A stretch of DNA of 30,963 bases from Methanobacteriota archaeon (GTDB lineage Archaea > Methanobacteriota > Methanobacteria > Methanobacteriales > Methanobacteriaceae), in assembly GCA_023436175.1 (NCBI GenBank), contig JAEZKE010000005.1, positions 1 through 30,963 of the forward strand, in the 5' to 3' direction. The position numbers were made by a program, and so were the translations under genes. The notes below the pieces were generated by a model. The model was not told the origin of the DNA. It worked only from the letters and a program-made list of their open reading frames with translations, and did no database searches. Positions 6,900 through 14,359 of the stretch are shown piece after piece; position 1 is the stretch's first letter, and each line of letters opens with the position of its first letter.

Positions 6900-7826
6900 A
6901 TATCTAAAATTCCATTTTTATATAATGCAGAATCAGGTAAAAATAGCTGGTGGAGATACCTTATTACAATTGTAGCAACATGGGGAATACAGGGATTAGC
7001 AGGAATCATTGTGGCAGTACTTTTTATAGCGTTTTTAATTATGAAAAATGGCATTTCTGCAGTTGGTTTAAATATTCAATCTATTCAATCAAATTCTCTA
7101 TTTTTAGTAGCATTGGCATTGATTGGTTTTGCATCTTCATACTTCTTTTTTTATCTCTGCATGCGCTTTATACATCACAGGAAATTTATATCGTTATTTA
7201 ATACTAAGTCAAGGATTAATTGGAATAGAATATTAAAAGGGGCAGTATTATGGTTTTCTATATTGGGAATTTTAACTGTAATTTCTTATTTGATTAATCC
7301 CGGAAGCTATGAATTAACATTTAACCCAAGTACGTTTGGAATGCTTCTGATTTTAAGTTTAATAACATTCCCAATACAGGCATCCTTTGAAGAAGTATTT
7401 TTCAGGGGATATTTAATGCAGGGATTTGGTTTATTAAGTAAAAAACCAGTTATACCTCTTTTAGCTACTTCAATTTTATTTGGTATTGGACATATAATGA
7501 ATGGAACGGGCATGACATTGAGTATATTTGCATTAATTGAAACAATTATAATTGGTGCAGCTTTAGGCGCTATAACCTTGGGTGAAGGCGGTATAGAGAC
7601 TGCAATTGGAATACATGTTATGAATAACCTTTATGCAGTGCTCATAGTTAGTACTCCTGATGGAATATTTGGTAACTTACCTTCTATCCTGATGACTTCC
7701 TCCAATCCTTATAGTGATATTCTTGTAACAGCAGCAGCAGCTGCAATTGCAATAATAGCCATATTCTGGAATAAAAGGGATAAATTAATTGATATATTCC
7801 GATGGGAAAATGCAGAACCTAATTAG
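6900..7826 (+). CDS. CPBP-family intramembrane metalloprotease, apparent AUA start codon
   Basis: A multi-spanning membrane protein of about 308 residues with the CPBP (CAAX protease/bacteriocin-processing) motifs: EEVFFRG (Glu164, Glu165, Arg169), FGIGH (His198) and IHVMNN (His239, Asn242/243). The family cleaves substrates inside the membrane. The conventional start would be GTG at 7011, but that omits SKIPFLYNAESGKNSWWRYL and the first membrane segment, which look like the normal N-terminus of methanogen relatives. The open frame reaches back to a stop at 6855 without ATG, GTG or TTG. A G-rich SD (6885-6892) lies seven bases before ATA at 6900. ATC at 6897 is a second option. The seven-G run could also hide a sequencing error. 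Confidence 0.8.
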   Translation: MSKIPFLYNAESGKNSWWRYLITIVATWGIQGLAGIIVAVLFIAFLIMKNGISAVGLNIQSIQSNSLFLVALALIGFASSYFFFYLCMRFIHHRKFISLFNTKSRINWNRILKGAVLWFSILGILTVISYLINPGSYELTFNPSTFGMLLILSLITFPIQASFEEVFFRGYLMQGFGLLSKKPVIPLLATSILFGIGHIMNGTGMTLSIFALIETIIIGAALGAITLGEGGIETAIGIHVMNNLYAVLIVSTPDGIFGNLPSILMTSSNPYSDILVTAAAAAIAIIAIFWNKRDKLIDIFRWENAEPN

Positions 7827-8033
7827 TTTATTTAAATTAATTTTTACCTATTTTTAGTGGATAAAAAGAATTTGTATGATGTGGCACTGAAAAATTGTTA
7901 ATTCATAAAGGATTAATTTTTAAGTTAACCTAATTTAAATTGAACAGGTGCAGCCCAATAATAAATTAACATTTTAAAATAAAAATTTGGATAACTCAAG
8001 CCACTTTAAATATTTAAAAGTTGAAATAAATAT

Positions 8034-8095
8034 TATAAAAATAAACGATAGGTGAAATGATAATTGTTGTTTGATGTTTATCGTTTATTTTTATA
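8034..8095. repeat. Perfect 17-bp inverted repeat with 28-base loop
   Basis: TATAAAAATAAACGATA at 8034-8050 is exactly repeated in inverse at 8079-8095. The loop carries GGTGAAATG followed by five codons and a stop (MIIVV), which may be chance. No direct duplications flank it. It lies in the 568-base gap between the CPBP gene and the aminotransferase. It could be a structured RNA, a terminator or a tiny element. Confidence 0.7.
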
Positions 8096-8185
8096 GTGAA
8101 TAACTAAATGTTTAGATTAATTAACTTTAATGGAAATTTGGATTTATATGCTTAAAATTAGTAGATATAAATTTAATTAATCTGT

Positions 8186-8276
8186 CAAAAACTTCGTTTT
8201 GCAGCCCAAAAAATCGTAGGTTTTTTGAAGGCCGTCAAAATTTTCAGTTTTGACAAATCGAAAATTGGAGATTTTC
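8186..8276. repeat. Chain of four short hairpins (array 3)
   Basis: Four small inverted repeats follow each other: 8186-8201 (CAAAA/TTTTG), 8207-8227 (CAAAAAATC, loop GTA, with one G:T pair), 8234-8254 (GTCAAAA/TTTTGAC) and 8260-8276 (GAAAAT/ATTTTC). Spacers are GCAGCC and AAGGCC. Arm composition, loop size and GGCC-type spacing agree with the arrays near 250, 1110, 9780 and 20860. The array is 120 bases before the aminotransferase start and upstream of its likely TATA box (AATTTATAAG, about 8320-8329). The rest of the gap from 7827 holds the inverted repeat at 8034 and otherwise only AT-rich DNA. Confidence 0.75.
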
Positions 8277-8394
8277 AATTACTTTGCATTTTCTTTAGCA
8301 CGATTTTCGAATATATCTAAAATTTATAAGTTTAAAAAGTTACATTATTCACTATCTTTAAATCTAATCGTTGATTAATTAAAGGTGATACTTG

Positions 8395-9492
8395 ATGATA
8401 CCAATTGCTAAACCATTTATTGGTGATGAAGAGATTAAGGAAGTAGAGGCAGTTTTAAGATCTGGTTTTATTGCACAAGGGCCTAAAGTTGCTGAATTTG
8501 AAGAAAAGTTTGCAGATTATATTGGCACAAGACATGCCATTGCTACAAGCTCTGGGACCACAGCCTTACACGTTGCCCTTCTTTGTGCAGGAATTGGTAA
8601 AGGTGATGAAGTAATAACCACTCCATTTTCCTTTGCTGCAACAGCTAATTCTGTTCTTTATACCGGTGCAAAACCTGTATTTGTGGATATAGACCCTAAA
8701 ACATATAATATAAACCCTGAAAAAATTGAAGAAGCTATAACTGATAAAACAAAGGCTATAATGCCTGTACACTTGTATGGACAGCCTGCAGATATGGATT
8801 CAATATGCAAAATAGCAGAAGATCATGGCCTTAAAGTGATTGAGGATGCTGCACAGGCTCATGGGGCTATTTACCATGGTAAAAAAGTAGGATCCATTGG
8901 AGACATGGCATGTTTCAGTTTTTATCCCACAAAAAATATTACCACTGGTGAAGGTGGTATAATAACAACAGATGATGATGCATTTGATAAAGATGCACGT
9001 GCTATACGGGCACATGGTGAAAGTGAAAGATATGAACACGTTACTTTAGGATACAACTTCCGAATGACTGATATTGCAGCAGCAATAGGAGTAGTTCAGA
9101 TTGGAAGACTTGAAGAATTCAATGAAAAGAGAATAGAAAATGCAGAATATTTAACTGAACATATAAACACCATTGAAGGAATTGAAGCACCTTATGTGGC
9201 TGAAAACGTCAGGCATGTGTTCCATCAGTATACAATAAGAGTAAAAAATGGCAAACGAGATGAATTAAAGGAATTTTTAAACAATGAAGGAATTGGAACT
9301 GGAATTCACTATCCTCGGGCCATATATAAACAAAAGCTTTACGAAGATTTAGGATACACAGCTGAATGTCCTGAAGCAGAAAAAGCAGCAGCTGAAGTGC
9401 TGTCTATTCCTGTAAATCCAACATTAAGTGCTGAAGATTTTGGAAAAATAGTATCTGTGCTTCAAGATGCGTCAGATAAAATTTTTAAATAA
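8395..9492 (+). CDS. DegT/DnrJ/EryC1/StrS-family PLP-dependent sugar aminotransferase
   Basis: A 365-residue PLP enzyme of the sugar aminotransferase family that converts nucleotide-linked keto sugars to amino sugars for surface glycans or related polymers. Seen are MIPIAKPFIG at the N-terminus, the SSGTTALH cofactor loop, EDAAQAHG (Asp151 contacting the PLP nitrogen) and FSFYPTKNITTGEGG with Lys180 as the Schiff-base lysine. The C-terminal part has the usual GIHYPRAIYKQ and AAAEVLSIPVNP segments. Length is normal. I chose the ATG at 8395 because GGTGAT (8384-8389) is five bases upstream; TTG at 8392 is too close. No other sugar genes lie next to it, so the substrate is unknown. Confidence 0.92.
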   Translation: MIPIAKPFIGDEEIKEVEAVLRSGFIAQGPKVAEFEEKFADYIGTRHAIATSSGTTALHVALLCAGIGKGDEVITTPFSFAATANSVLYTGAKPVFVDIDPKTYNINPEKIEEAITDKTKAIMPVHLYGQPADMDSICKIAEDHGLKVIEDAAQAHGAIYHGKKVGSIGDMACFSFYPTKNITTGEGGIITTDDDAFDKDARAIRAHGESERYEHVTLGYNFRMTDIAAAIGVVQIGRLEEFNEKRIENAEYLTEHINTIEGIEAPYVAENVRHVFHQYTIRVKNGKRDELKEFLNNEGIGTGIHYPRAIYKQKLYEDLGYTAECPEAEKAAAEVLSIPVNPTLSAEDFGKIVSVLQDASDKIFK

Positions 9493-9660
9493 TTTTCTAT
9501 TTTATTTTTTAATTAAAATGAATAATTAGTTTGCAGTTTGATGAATTCTTAATTTTACTCATTTTTTAGTGAATATCTACCTGTAGAACTTATTTTTAAG
9601 ATTATCTATTTAGTTAGTTATTGTTTTTATTTTTTGAATATGGGTATTTTCCTTACAATT

Positions 9661-9696
9661 ATTAATACTTTATACTAAATTAGTATTAATTTTTAT
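9661..9696. other. AT-rich hairpin followed by T tract
   Basis: ATTAATACT (9661-9669) pairs with AGTATTAAT (9682-9690) and is followed by TTTTATAG. It could end transcription from the aminotransferase gene or act as an operator for the channel-like gene. The rest of 9493-9730 is AT-rich, with a TATA-like ATCATATAAATAAC near 9705-9718 and no open frame that I can support. Confidence 0.35.
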
Positions 9697-9730
9697 AGAA
9701 CCTATCATATAAATAACTGTATAAAACTAT

Positions 9731-9840
9731 GGAGGTTATCAAAATTCATTCTAAATTTTGGAACTGTCAAAATCAAAGATTTGACGTCCCAAATGCGAAG
9801 CATTTGATGACCCCAAAAATAAAAAATTTTTGGAGGTTAT
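9731..9840. repeat. Hairpin chain bracketed by 9-bp direct repeats containing the SD (array 4)
   Basis: GGAGGTTAT occurs at 9731-9739 and again at 9832-9840, the second copy being the SD of the following gene. Between them are hairpins at 9740-9760 (CAAAATT/AATTTTG), 9766-9785 (GTCA..ATC/GAT..TGAC with one bulge), 9790-9806 (CAAATGC, loop GAA) and 9813-9833 (CCAAAAAT, loop AAAAA). The last stem overlaps the first two bases of the SD. The direct repeats look like a target duplication made when a chain of about 92 bases inserted, or like slippage. The leader may fold and modulate translation. Confidence 0.8.
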
Positions 9841-9843
9841 AAC

Positions 9844-10599
9844 ATGGTTTTTGAGAACGTACAACAAGGCCTTACAAATTCTGTGAATATGGTAATTCAA
9901 TTCTTACCGGCTTTAATTGGCGCTATTATAATCCTGATAATTGGATGGATTGTGGGACGTGTAGCTGGTGGGATTTTATCTAAACTGCTCCAGAAAACCA
10001 AAATTGATGAAACTGTAGGCAAAACTGACTTTGGTGCAACTCTAGATAAGTCTGGAATGACTGTATCAGGTCTATTTGCTTCACTCTTTAAATGGTTCAT
10101 ATATCTAATATTCATAATGGCCGCTGTAAATGTCTTAAACATACCAATTTTCGCTGATTTCCTGAATGCAATAGTATTATACATACCTAACCTTATAGCA
10201 GGTGTACTGGTGCTTGTTATAGGATTAATAGCAATCAATTTCCTCATGAAATGGGTAGGTAGTATGCTAAAAGGACAAGACGTTCCATTTACTGACTGGA
10301 TAATTATGGGATTACAGGCACTGCTTTCATTGGTGGTAATTGTAATTGCATTAGATCAATGGCGTATTCAAACTGCAATTATATACACTTTCCTGGTCCC
10401 ACTGGCATGGGGAATTTCTGCAGGGCTAGCGATTGCAATAGGAATCGCTTTAGGAGTAGGAGCTAAAGACATTGTCGCAGATTATTTACGAAAAATGGCA
10501 GAAACTGGAGAAAGCAAAGCTAAAGAAAAAATGGAAGGACAAGGTGAAGGTGGAAAAGAAGAAGAATTCCGTGAACCTGGAGAAGGAGTACCACGGTAA
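9844..10599 (+). CDS. Small-conductance-channel-like protein with conserved TM helices (MscS-related)
   Basis: A 251-residue membrane protein with hydrophobic segments at about residues 20-45, 82-106, 109-137, 148-171 and 178-203. The N-terminal FLPALIGAIIILIIGWIVGR segment is the conserved TM-helix repeat found in MscS-related channels. After the last helix comes GVGAKDIVADYLRKM, then a charged Gly/Glu tail (about 220-251). It lacks the large soluble beta domain of full MscS proteins, so it may be a minimal channel or membrane scaffold. The start ATG is four bases after the SD GGAGGTTAT. A likely paralogue ends at the left edge of the window. Its leader contains a hairpin chain. Confidence 0.8.
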   Translation: MVFENVQQGLTNSVNMVIQFLPALIGAIIILIIGWIVGRVAGGILSKLLQKTKIDETVGKTDFGATLDKSGMTVSGLFASLFKWFIYLIFIMAAVNVLNIPIFADFLNAIVLYIPNLIAGVLVLVIGLIAINFLMKWVGSMLKGQDVPFTDWIIMGLQALLSLVVIVIALDQWRIQTAIIYTFLVPLAWGISAGLAIAIGIALGVGAKDIVADYLRKMAETGESKAKEKMEGQGEGGKEEEFREPGEGVPR

Positions 10600-10634
10600 T
10601 TCAAATATTATTCTTTTTTTTAAATTAATTTTAT

Positions 10635-12014
10635 TTAAAAATAAAACATGTAAAAATGGTTTATGAAAATAAACGCTACTTTTGACAGGATAAAAATAAT
10701 AAATATGATTATCATTAATTCTATTATTATCTGGTTTTTAGTTCTAGCACCAGTTTCATATAAAGATAAAAACAGCAGAGGCAGTATTGGAATTAAATAC
10801 CTGCCCTGAATTCCGTGTATTACCTGTGCTCCAATATAGGTCCATGTAAGATATTCAAGAACGAATATTGCGCCTGTAATTAACAAAAATATTCCTAAAA
10901 GCATATATTTTTGTTTAATATTCATTTTAAAAGAACTTTTATCAAAAGCAGCTATTAAAACCAATGCAAAGAAATATGCTCCGTACATCCAGTTTGGAAT
11001 TGGTGAAGATGCATAAGCCCAATTTCCAATGACTATGCCTGGAAGTTCTCCTGCATATTTAGATGAAGTGTTTAGCATGGTTTGAACAAAATCAACTGGA
11101 TGTTGCAAAATATAAAATAATTGATCTTTGATAGATATACCTGGATCAAGAGGCATATAAAGTCCATTAACCATAAAATTCCAGAATGCAATGATTAAAA
11201 TGGCTAATAAAAACATAAGTCCAAATATCTGAAACATCTTTTTTCTGCCCTCAAATTTATGTGAAGGAATTAAGAAAAACATAAGAATTAACATTATATA
11301 AGGCATTTTAGCTAAACCAAGCAGTAAACTAATGGAAATTAAGATTACAATGTGTTTTGTCTTGATCTTTTTAATATTGTCATCCAAGGCTAATTTAAGG
11401 AAAATCGCAATGGCAAGAAAAGATAATCCAATGGCTAACCCATCTGCTGAAAGAGAAGCTGCTTGAAATAATGTCATCGGCATTAAAGCTATGGCTAAAA
11501 AGCCCCATTTAAATACTGGCGTTATTTTAATAGCCAAACACACGACAAATAACCAGAATATTAGATTTCCTAATCTACCTAAATACATCAACATTAAAGG
11601 AGACAAATTAAACATCTTTCCAATATCCATACTTAAAGCAGAGGCTAAATATGGAAGTGGAGAATAAGTTATCACAGCATATTTTGAAATATCTACAAAA
11701 ACATTATCATTGCTTTTAAGAGGGAAATTCAATAGATATTCCATGTCCATTTTCTGGTTATTTAAAATGAGATATTTCCATTTTTGATAAACATTGTCTG
11801 TCATGATCTTTACAGGCTCAGGAACAGAAACACCTGCTTTATTCCCTATTTTTTCAGGAATTAAATGTCCATTGCTTATATCCCATGACTTATAATAATG
11901 TTCATACTCATCAGGGACCTGAAAAGGAGGAATTAATACTAAAAAAGCTATTCCATAAATCAATCCCAGAAAAATAAATACGTACTGCGGATTTAAACTC
12001 TTAATTCTATTCAT
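10635..12014 (-). CDS. DUF2142 domain-containing polytopic membrane protein
   Basis: A 459-residue membrane protein with about ten to twelve hydrophobic segments. Near the N-terminus is IPPFQVPDEYEHYYKSWDIS, the acidic first-loop motif of DUF2142 proteins, which resemble GT-C-type glycosyltransferases that use lipid-linked sugars. The large extracytoplasmic loop (about residues 45-105) is also typical. The function is not proven for the family. The ATG at 12014 is preferred. A TATA-like TTTATATA at 12042-12035 lies about 24 bases upstream on the minus strand, so the transcript is probably leaderless; the GTG at 12017 would precede the expected transcription start. It is convergent with the channel-like gene, and the stop codon lies in an AT-rich 35-base gap. 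Confidence 0.8.
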   Translation of the reverse strand: MNRIKSLNPQYVFIFLGLIYGIAFLVLIPPFQVPDEYEHYYKSWDISNGHLIPEKIGNKAGVSVPEPVKIMTDNVYQKWKYLILNNQKMDMEYLLNFPLKSNDNVFVDISKYAVITYSPLPYLASALSMDIGKMFNLSPLMLMYLGRLGNLIFWLFVVCLAIKITPVFKWGFLAIALMPMTLFQAASLSADGLAIGLSFLAIAIFLKLALDDNIKKIKTKHIVILISISLLLGLAKMPYIMLILMFFLIPSHKFEGRKKMFQIFGLMFLLAILIIAFWNFMVNGLYMPLDPGISIKDQLFYILQHPVDFVQTMLNTSSKYAGELPGIVIGNWAYASSPIPNWMYGAYFFALVLIAAFDKSSFKMNIKQKYMLLGIFLLITGAIFVLEYLTWTYIGAQVIHGIQGRYLIPILPLLFLSLYETGARTKNQIIIELMIIIFIIFILSKVAFIFINHFYMFYF

Positions 12015-12034
12015 CACAAGAGATATGGAATTAA

Positions 12035-12099
12035 TTATATAAAAAGTAAACTGGGGTGTTACTAAAATCAGGGATTATTTTAGATATAAATTCACACCC
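12035..12099 (-). promoter_or_regulatory. Promoter of the DUF2142 gene with a nested stem-loop upstream
   Basis: A TATA-like box (12042-12035) sits 24 bases from the start codon. Upstream of it, GGGTGT (12054-12059) pairs with ACACCC (12094-12099), enclosing a second stem CTAAAAT/ATTTTAG (12062-12068 and 12077-12083). The stem-loop could be an operator, or the end of the preceding lipoprotein transcript. There is no direct evidence for either. Confidence 0.4.
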
Positions 12100-12152
12100 A
12101 TTCACAATTTATTTTGATTTTTAAAAATAAAATTTAATAAAAGCATTAAAAA

Positions 12153-12674
12153 CTATTCAAGCGCTTTAAAAGTGCTTGTAATTGCTACAACAGCCCGTGT
12201 GTCAGTAACTCCAACACCTTTATATTCAAACAGTATATTATATCTTTTCATATTTTTATCAAAAAATATTGATTCATATTTAACATAAGGGGCACTGTAA
12301 TGGGCGTAGATTATATCAAGAGCTTTGGTATAGTCTATGGTCACATTTTGAACTTCTTCAACTGTGTAATTAGCTTGGGTAAGTTTAGTGGTATTATTTA
12401 AATCGTTTAGACTCATTCCGTTAACCTTTCCTTCATTATCAAGAGATTTTTTGGATATTTTAAATGTACAGTTGTAATCCCAGCCGCTTACGCCTTCCAC
12501 AAACACGCCATCTGTACCATTAACTTCCTTAATTGTATATTCGTGGGGGTATTCGAAATATACTTCACTGTCATTATATATGTTGTTTACACCAGGTCCC
12601 ATATCTTTGTAGGTACATCCAGATGCGGCAATTATAAAAATTAAAACTGGAACTATCCATATGATCTTATTCAA
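12153..12674 (-). CDS. Predicted secreted lipoprotein, PsbP-like in appearance
   Basis: A 173-residue protein with a signal peptide (MNKIIWIVPVLIFIIAASGC) whose lipobox AASGC places the lipid-bearing Cys at residue 20. The mature part has several N-x-T/S sites and the pattern of a small PsbP-like fold: VYFEYPHEYTIKE near the start, WDYNCTFKISKKSL, then YTVEEVQNVTIDYTKALDII. The family assignment is tentative. The start is TTG, with AGAGGT and an ATCA spacer upstream. It lies upstream of the DUF2142 gene on the same strand, but the 138-base gap holds a promoter, so they need not be one operon. Role unknown; the protein would sit outside the cytoplasmic membrane. Confidence 0.75.
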   Translation of the reverse strand: MNKIIWIVPVLIFIIAASGCTYKDMGPGVNNIYNDSEVYFEYPHEYTIKEVNGTDGVFVEGVSGWDYNCTFKISKKSLDNEGKVNGMSLNDLNNTTKLTQANYTVEEVQNVTIDYTKALDIIYAHYSAPYVKYESIFFDKNMKRYNILFEYKGVGVTDTRAVVAITSTFKALE

Positions 12675-12945
12675 ATGATAACCTCTTTATTTTATTGAGA
12701 TAAATAGTGATTGAGTATAATTAGGATTATTTCCATTGAATATAAATTTTTTTAAATTTGAATATTTCAAAGAGATTTAAATTAATACTAAATTATTTTA
12801 GATGGCCTTAGGTAATCTGATAATGAATATTAAGCTGTATAAATTTTAATTAGAAAAAGATGTTAAACTTATTTGATGTTAATGGGCATCCAAACTAGGC
12901 TAAAAATAAAATTAAATTCTGCTGTTTATCTCAGGTCTTGAATAA

Positions 12946-13251
12946 TCATTTTCCCATTTTTTCTTTAACTGATCCCACTTTTTCATCCATTGTTTTATCT
13001 GTATCTCTGCGATCATCTATTTTTACGTGAGTTTCAACTCTTTGCGCACCTTCTTTAAATATAGACTCATGGGCTGCCTTTATTGCACCGAAAAGTTTGT
13101 CAGGATTATCTGTTTCAATTAAAGTGCCCATTCCTGTTAATTTATATTTAATGCCATTATCTTCTAATGCAGATGTAGCAGCAGCTATATATTTACTTAT
13201 ACTTGTATCGCATGTCCCAACAGGGACTATGGTTAGTTCTGCAGATATCAT
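12946..13251 (-). CDS. MTH1187-family thiamine-binding protein
   Basis: A 101-residue protein of the MTH1187/YkoF-like family (formerly DUF77). It opens MISAELTIVPVGTCDTSISK and has the conserved KYKLTGMGTLIETDNPDKLF segment and the FKEGAQRVETHVKIDDRRD segment. Family members are small alpha/beta proteins that form tetramers, and some bind thiamine. The length is normal. No good SD precedes the ATG; an AT-rich TATA-like stretch (GATATATTAAG) lies about 25-30 bases upstream, which fits a leaderless message. It is divergent from the tRNA thiolation gene. I find no TPP-riboswitch-like CTGAGA core upstream. Confidence 0.9.
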   Translation of the reverse strand: MISAELTIVPVGTCDTSISKYIAAATSALEDNGIKYKLTGMGTLIETDNPDKLFGAIKAAHESIFKEGAQRVETHVKIDDRRDTDKTMDEKVGSVKEKMGK

Positions 13252-13438
13252 ACTAAATTATATGTTTGACTTAATATATCAACATTTTCAGAGTAAATAC
13301 TCACTAAAAATTAAGAGCTTTTGGCACTTGAAAAGTATCATTTCAAGAAATTTTGATGGTTTTAGAAAACTCTTCAAAAATCTTCAATATTACATAAAAT
13401 ATTTCTCAGATGATCTGTAAATCTACTTTTGATCTATC

Positions 13439-14290
13439 ATGGTTACTCAGAAAGAATTCAACAAAAACATTGAAGACAATGTAAGAAAAACAATTGAAAA
13501 TTACGGACTGCTTAATGAAGGAGAACGAGTTGCGGTGGCACTTTCCGGTGGAAAAGACAGTATCTTAACACTTCACATGCTGAACAAATTTAAAGATGAA
13601 TATAACATTGATTTAGTGGCCATAACTATTGATGAGGGAATTTCGGGATACAGAAATGAAGGCGTGGAAGCAGCAAGGAAGAATGCAGAAGAAGCAGGGG
13701 TAAACTTAATTGAAAAATCATTTTTAGATGAATTCAAATTTAAACTCGATGATATTTTTAAGTTTTATAAGAGTGCATGTATACCATGCGGGGTTTTCAG
13801 GAGATATTTGCTGAATAGAACAGCTTATGAAGTTGGAGCCTGTAAAATTGCAACAGGTCATAATTTAGATGATGAAATTCAGTCTTTTCTCATGACTTTT
13901 GCAAGGGCAGATTTTAGAAGATTTTCCAAGTTTGGACCGAAATTAGATACCATTCACAAAAAACTTATCCCAAGGATTAAACCGTTATGGAATGTGCCTG
14001 AAAAAGATGTAGGTGCATGGGCAGTTTTAAACAACATAGATGTTCATTTTGCAGAATGTCCTTATTCTTCTCTGTCTGCAAGGTCTAAAATAAAGGGATT
14101 TTTAAACAACATGGAATCGGATAGGAAAGGAACCAAAGTAAATATACTTAAATCATTTGATAAAACGTTCCAGTTTGAAAAAAAGCCAGCTAATTTATAT
14201 GAATGTAAAAAATGTGGCGAACCGTCATCAATGGATATTTGTAAGGCATGTGAAATGCTTGAAGAGATTAATAGTTATTTGGATGGTTAA
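13439..14290 (+). CDS. tRNA 2-thiolation ATP-pyrophosphatase (NcsA/TtuA-like, TIGR00269 family), N-terminal zinc finger missing
   Basis: A 283-residue adenylating sulfurtransferase. The PP-loop SGGKDS is at 36-41. Cys114 and Cys117 (ACIPCGVFRR) and Cys207 (AECPYSS) correspond to the three cysteines that hold the [4Fe-4S] cluster in TtuA-type enzymes. The C-terminal zinc finger has Cys256, 259, 268 and 271. The enzyme activates a tRNA uridine for sulfur insertion. Relatives usually begin with a further CxxC...CxxH zinc finger of about 25-30 residues. Here the frame has a stop three codons before the ATG, and no such motif lies upstream. The SD is weak (TGATC). The gene ends in a strong terminator shared with the convergent gene. 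Confidence 0.88.
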   Translation: MVTQKEFNKNIEDNVRKTIENYGLLNEGERVAVALSGGKDSILTLHMLNKFKDEYNIDLVAITIDEGISGYRNEGVEAARKNAEEAGVNLIEKSFLDEFKFKLDDIFKFYKSACIPCGVFRRYLLNRTAYEVGACKIATGHNLDDEIQSFLMTFARADFRRFSKFGPKLDTIHKKLIPRIKPLWNVPEKDVGAWAVLNNIDVHFAECPYSSLSARSKIKGFLNNMESDRKGTKVNILKSFDKTFQFEKKPANLYECKKCGEPSSMDICKACEMLEEINSYLDG

Positions 14291-14322
14291 TTTACATGAA
14301 TTTAAATTAAAAAATAAAAAGA

Positions 14323-14357
14323 ACTCAAACATAAGTGTTTGAGTAACGGGTTTTTTT
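14323..14357 (+). terminator. Intrinsic-type bidirectional terminator
   Basis: A perfect 9-bp stem (ACTCAAACA/TGTTTGAGT, loop TAAG, 14323-14344) is followed on the plus strand by AACGGGTTTTTTTG and on the minus strand by TTCTTTTTATTTTTT. It lies between convergent genes and can end both transcripts. Confidence 0.75.
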
Positions 14358-14359
14358 GT

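Noticed and set aside
7011..7826. CPBP protease starting at GTG 7011
   Set aside because: This drops a family-like N-terminus and the first membrane segment, and there is no SD in range; the frame is open further upstream behind a G-rich SD.
12054..12099. Nested stem-loop as a riboswitch
   Set aside because: It lies upstream of the TATA box of the DUF2142 gene, so it is probably not in that mRNA, and it matches no known riboswitch core.
13097..13420. Plus-strand open frame of 107 codons across the thiamine-binding gene
   Set aside because: Antisense to a well-supported gene, low-complexity hydrophobic/basic translation, no SD; regarded as a shadow frame.
13252..13438. TPP riboswitch upstream of the thiamine-binding protein gene
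   Set aside because: The conserved CTGAGA and ACC-type cores are absent on the minus strand; the gene seems to be leaderless.
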